The notes beneath the pieces are model-generated. The model saw only the letters and a list, made by a program, of their open reading frames with translations, had not been told where the DNA came from and ran no database searches. Below are positions 32,877 to 34,954 of a stretch of 34,954 nucleotides of DNA, piece after piece. Within the stretch, counting starts at the first letter, position 1, and every line of letters starts with the position of its first letter. A program made the translations under genes and the position numbers. This stretch comes from Opitutus sp. GAS368. Lineage in GTDB: Bacteria > Verrucomicrobiota > Verrucomicrobiia > Opitutales > Opitutaceae. Location: NCBI GenBank assembly GCA_945859965.1, contig CAMAPG010000004.1, positions 1-34,954 on the forward strand, read 5' to 3'.

Positions 32877-34668
32877 CGTTTTGCAATAGTTTCTTCATAT
32901 CCTCCACGGATACGAGCGGACCCTGCGCCAGACTCCCCGGCCAGGGAACTCCCTGCGTGCGCAATGCCTGCGCCCGAAGCTGCACAGCCGCCCCGTGGAG
33001 GAGGCTCAGGGCGACCTGCGCAGCGTGCCGGTTTTCGGGCGGTTCGAGACAGGTGCCGCGCGCCCATTCGTTAAACGCGCCCATCGCCGGACCGCACCAG
33101 ACTTGGTAATCCAGGACGCGCGTGGGATCGCCCGCGTTTGCCCAGCGCGAACTCAACCCGAGATAGCTCCGAAATACTAGCGCCATCTTGTGCTTTGGAT
33201 CGCGCTCGGCTCGTTCGACTTCGCGGGGATCGCGCTCCTGAAAGTAGGCCCGAGTGCTTTGCCAGGCGGCCTCCAGCGACGCGCGAAAGAATTGTTTCTC
33301 CAGCACGGTGCGGTCGGATGCCGCCAGGGTTTCCAGAGACGGGTGAGTGCGATACAATTCGTAGAGTTTTGCAGCGCGCATCGCAAACATGGTTCCGCGC
33401 TTGAGCACCTGGACTTTGACCCCCATCTCGAACATGTCGGCGGCCGGTGCCATCGCCGTGTCTGCCTGCTCGGCTTGCGCCAGCAGGCGCCGGACGGTGT
33501 CGCAGGAACCGGATTCCACGCAGGCCTGATTGATCGAACCCGTCACCACGTAGGCTGCGCCCATCGTAAACGCCGCGGCCAGCGCCGCCGGTGTGGACAG
33601 CCCGCCGGCGGCACCGACTCGGAGCGTTTGCTCGAACGCAAACTTCGCCTGGAGCCGGTTTCGCAACGCCAGCAGCGTCGGCAGCAGCGTCACGAGCGGG
33701 CGATTGTCGGTGTGTCCGGCGGAATCGGCTTCGGCCGTGATATCCTGGGCCATCGGGATCTGCGCCGCGAGTTGCGCCTGTTCCGCGGTGATTGCCCGGG
33801 AGTGCACCAGTTCGTTGAGGAACTCCGCCGGCGGCGGTGACGCGAATTGCGTGGCCACCTCCAGGCGCGAAACTTTGGCCACGATCCGATTGGGCGTGAC
33901 CACCCGCCCGGCGGCGTCCCGGGCGATGCCCGTTACCCGGTAGCGCACGACCGGCAACGTGAGACGTAAATATGCGGCTGCCTCAACCAACCGGATACCG
34001 CGGCGCAGGTACAGGTCCACGGTCGCGGCTTCGCGGTCGGGTTCGTTGGGACTATGGATGAGATTAAATCCGAACGGAGAGCCCGCCAAGCTCGTCTTCA
34101 GCCGATCAATTGCGTTCCCAATCCGCTCCAACTCGAGTCCCGCCGAGCCAAAGAACCCGAGCATCCCGGCCCGGGCCATGGCCTCCACCAGCTCGACCGA
34201 CGCAATGCCGTTGGCCATGGCCCCGGCAACGTAGGCAAAACGCAACCCGTGATCGCGGCGGAAATCGGGATCCCCCAGGTTCTCCAGCGGCAATGCGGGG
34301 AGACATGCCGCAATCCGAGAGTCGACGGGCGCCGTGTCGTTTCCGTTGGCGACGCCCATGCCGCCGGGTACCAACGCAAACTGGGCTCCGCGTTCCAGCA
34401 CCAGCCAGGGCTCGCCCAACCGGCCCAAGGCACCCAACAAAGACAAGAGAACAGCCTCGGTCGGAGCGCCTTCGCGGCTCCACCGAATCTTTGCGGTGAG
34501 TTCGGACTGGCTGTCGGCTTTTAGAATCAAGGACCTGCAATATCGAGATAAGCGAACCGCAAGTAATGGGTTTCTCCCTTGCTTGTCCATGCCAATCGCC
34601 ATCGTCCGCCGACACGGGTGTTGGACAAAAATCTGATTCCGTTGAAAAACAGGCCGTTTTCTTGGCAT
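32869..34668 (-). CDS. pfaD: PfaD-type trans-acting enoyl reductase (FMN, nitropropane dioxygenase fold)
   Basis: This is the stand-alone enoyl reductase that completes the PUFA synthase; it reduces selected trans-2 double bonds during chain growth. The 599-aa protein has the PfaD hallmarks: an N-terminal helical domain (TEAVLLSLLGALGRLGEPWLVLERG), TIM-barrel flavin motifs (AGMLGFFGSAGL near 175), the phosphate-binding GAAGGLSTP near 350, and the PfaD-type GAAYVVTGSINQACVESG. It is longer than usual (about 540), mainly at the N-terminus. In-frame ATGs also occur at residues 22 and 27, so the real start may be later; an AGGAG lies about 15 bases before the annotated ATG. First gene of the operon. 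Confidence 0.94.
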   Translation of the reverse strand: MPRKRPVFQRNQIFVQHPCRRTMAIGMDKQGRNPLLAVRLSRYCRSLILKADSQSELTAKIRWSREGAPTEAVLLSLLGALGRLGEPWLVLERGAQFALVPGGMGVANGNDTAPVDSRIAACLPALPLENLGDPDFRRDHGLRFAYVAGAMANGIASVELVEAMARAGMLGFFGSAGLELERIGNAIDRLKTSLAGSPFGFNLIHSPNEPDREAATVDLYLRRGIRLVEAAAYLRLTLPVVRYRVTGIARDAAGRVVTPNRIVAKVSRLEVATQFASPPPAEFLNELVHSRAITAEQAQLAAQIPMAQDITAEADSAGHTDNRPLVTLLPTLLALRNRLQAKFAFEQTLRVGAAGGLSTPAALAAAFTMGAAYVVTGSINQACVESGSCDTVRRLLAQAEQADTAMAPAADMFEMGVKVQVLKRGTMFAMRAAKLYELYRTHPSLETLAASDRTVLEKQFFRASLEAAWQSTRAYFQERDPREVERAERDPKHKMALVFRSYLGLSSRWANAGDPTRVLDYQVWCGPAMGAFNEWARGTCLEPPENRHAAQVALSLLHGAAVQLRAQALRTQGVPWPGSLAQGPLVSVEDMKKLLQNDE

Positions 34669-34755
34669 GAAATGTCTAGGAAATCTCCTGAACGAGTTCC
34701 GCCCTGCCAGGGGGGAGGACGCACGCGCAGGGCTACGTCTGCGTGTTACCTGTCA

Positions 34756-34766
34756 CCCCGCTGGGG
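34756..34766. other. Small GC hairpin (CCCC-GCT-GGGG)
   Basis: This four-base-pair G/C hairpin lies 24 bases before the larger hairpin that abuts the intron. Tandem hairpins of this sort (CCCC-n-GGGG followed by a CCCATGG-type hairpin) resemble the intergenic palindromic repeats seen in PVC genomes, but one copy in this window cannot prove that. Confidence 0.35.
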
Positions 34767-34789
34767 CTTGAACACTGCGGGCGTCGAAA

Positions 34790-34809
34790 CCCATGGCTCG
34801 CGCCATGGG
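34790..34809 (+). other. Perfect 8-bp hairpin just upstream of the group II intron
   Basis: CCCATGGC-TCGC-GCCATGGG forms a perfect eight-base-pair stem with a four-base loop, followed by CTA and then the intron 5' end GTGCGCC. It has no T-tract, so it is not a clear terminator. Its position fits the stem-loop 5' exon that bacterial class C group II introns insert behind. Confidence 0.65.
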
Positions 34810-34812
34810 CTA

Positions 34813-34954
34813 GTGCGCCTGTGAAGGCGTCAACATGGCGGGGTGAAAGTCCCCGTCCGGTGGAAGTTCATCCGCCGGTGACTGAAGGTAACTGCGGCGC
34901 AGTGATGTGACCGTGGAGAGCAACTGGAAGTGAACGTCCAGTCCGTAACAACGG
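34813..34954 (+). mobile_element. 5' end of a group II intron (partial, runs off the window)
   Basis: The sequence begins with GTGCGCC, the canonical group II intron start, and continues with a CGCCT/AGGCG stem and the conserved domain I motif GGGGTGAAAGTCCCC, then TGACTGAAGGTAACTGC, GTGACCGTGG and GTCCGTAACAACGG. This order matches bacterial (probably class C) introns. The window ends inside domain I, so the reverse transcriptase/maturase, domains II-VI and the 3' splice site cannot be seen. It is on the plus strand, antisense to the pfa-ole operon, and its end lies 145 bp upstream of the pfaD start codon. It may separate or replace an original upstream region. Confidence 0.85.

Noticed and set aside
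19265-34668. The large synthase as a heterocyst-glycolipid (HglE-type) or ordinary type I PKS cluster
   Set aside because: The KS-CLF pair, the two FabA-like dehydratase regions and the separate PfaD enoyl reductase are the PUFA-synthase set. HglE-type clusters lack the CLF-DH-DH protein.
34669-34812. Sigma-70 type promoter for the pfa operon
   Set aside because: I found no convincing -35/-10 pair on the minus strand in this GC-rich stretch; a GTGACA occurs but without a -10 at proper distance.

Overview
This is a high-GC bacterial window, best placed in Verrucomicrobiota (or a close PVC relative). The evidence is an ECF sigma factor beside a membrane-anchored Ser/Thr kinase with a TPR tail, kinase residues typical of that phylum (GEGG-x-[17 protein letters not shown]), weak Shine-Dalgarno sites, and dispersed intergenic palindromes of the 'AATCCGAA', 'GGACGAAGGACGAG' and 'ATTCGTGTCCATTCGTGGTT' types. 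Nearly every real gene is on the minus strand. No tRNA, rRNA or CRISPR array was seen.

Region 1 (451-8841) is a complete type II Wadjet anti-plasmid locus, transcribed jetA-jetB-jetC-jetD with 4-bp GTGA overlaps or a 2-bp gap. JetC has intact Walker A, signature and Walker B motifs, and JetD has Toprim acidic residues.

Region 2 (8842-14648) is a looser, decayed stretch. It holds an uncharacterised secreted protein, a Ser/Thr kinase-TPR gene broken by an in-frame TGA and a +1 frameshift, its ECF sigma factor, three inverted-repeat elements, and a plus-strand remnant of a REP-associated (Y1-type) transposase next to one of the palindromes.

Region 3 (14649-34668) is the main feature: a roughly 20-kb, seven-gene, translationally coupled operon in the order pfaD, pfaA, pfaC, oleA, oleB, oleC, oleD. 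The Pfa part is an iterative polyunsaturated-fatty-acid synthase: a trans-type enoyl reductase, then KS-MAT-ACP-ACP-KR-DH, then KS-CLF-AT-DH-DH. The Ole part carries out head-to-head condensation of two acyl chains (OleA), ketone reduction (OleD), beta-lactone formation (OleC) and decarboxylation to an internal cis-olefin (OleB). In this order the acyltransferase expected at the end of a myxobacterial-type pfa3 is absent and OleA follows directly. The inferred product is a long-chain polyunsaturated hydrocarbon rather than a phospholipid PUFA. No phosphopantetheinyl transferase is present in the window.

Region 4 (34669-34954) is the upstream flank of that operon. It contains a perfect 8-bp hairpin followed, after three bases, by the 5' end of a plus-strand group II intron that runs off the window.
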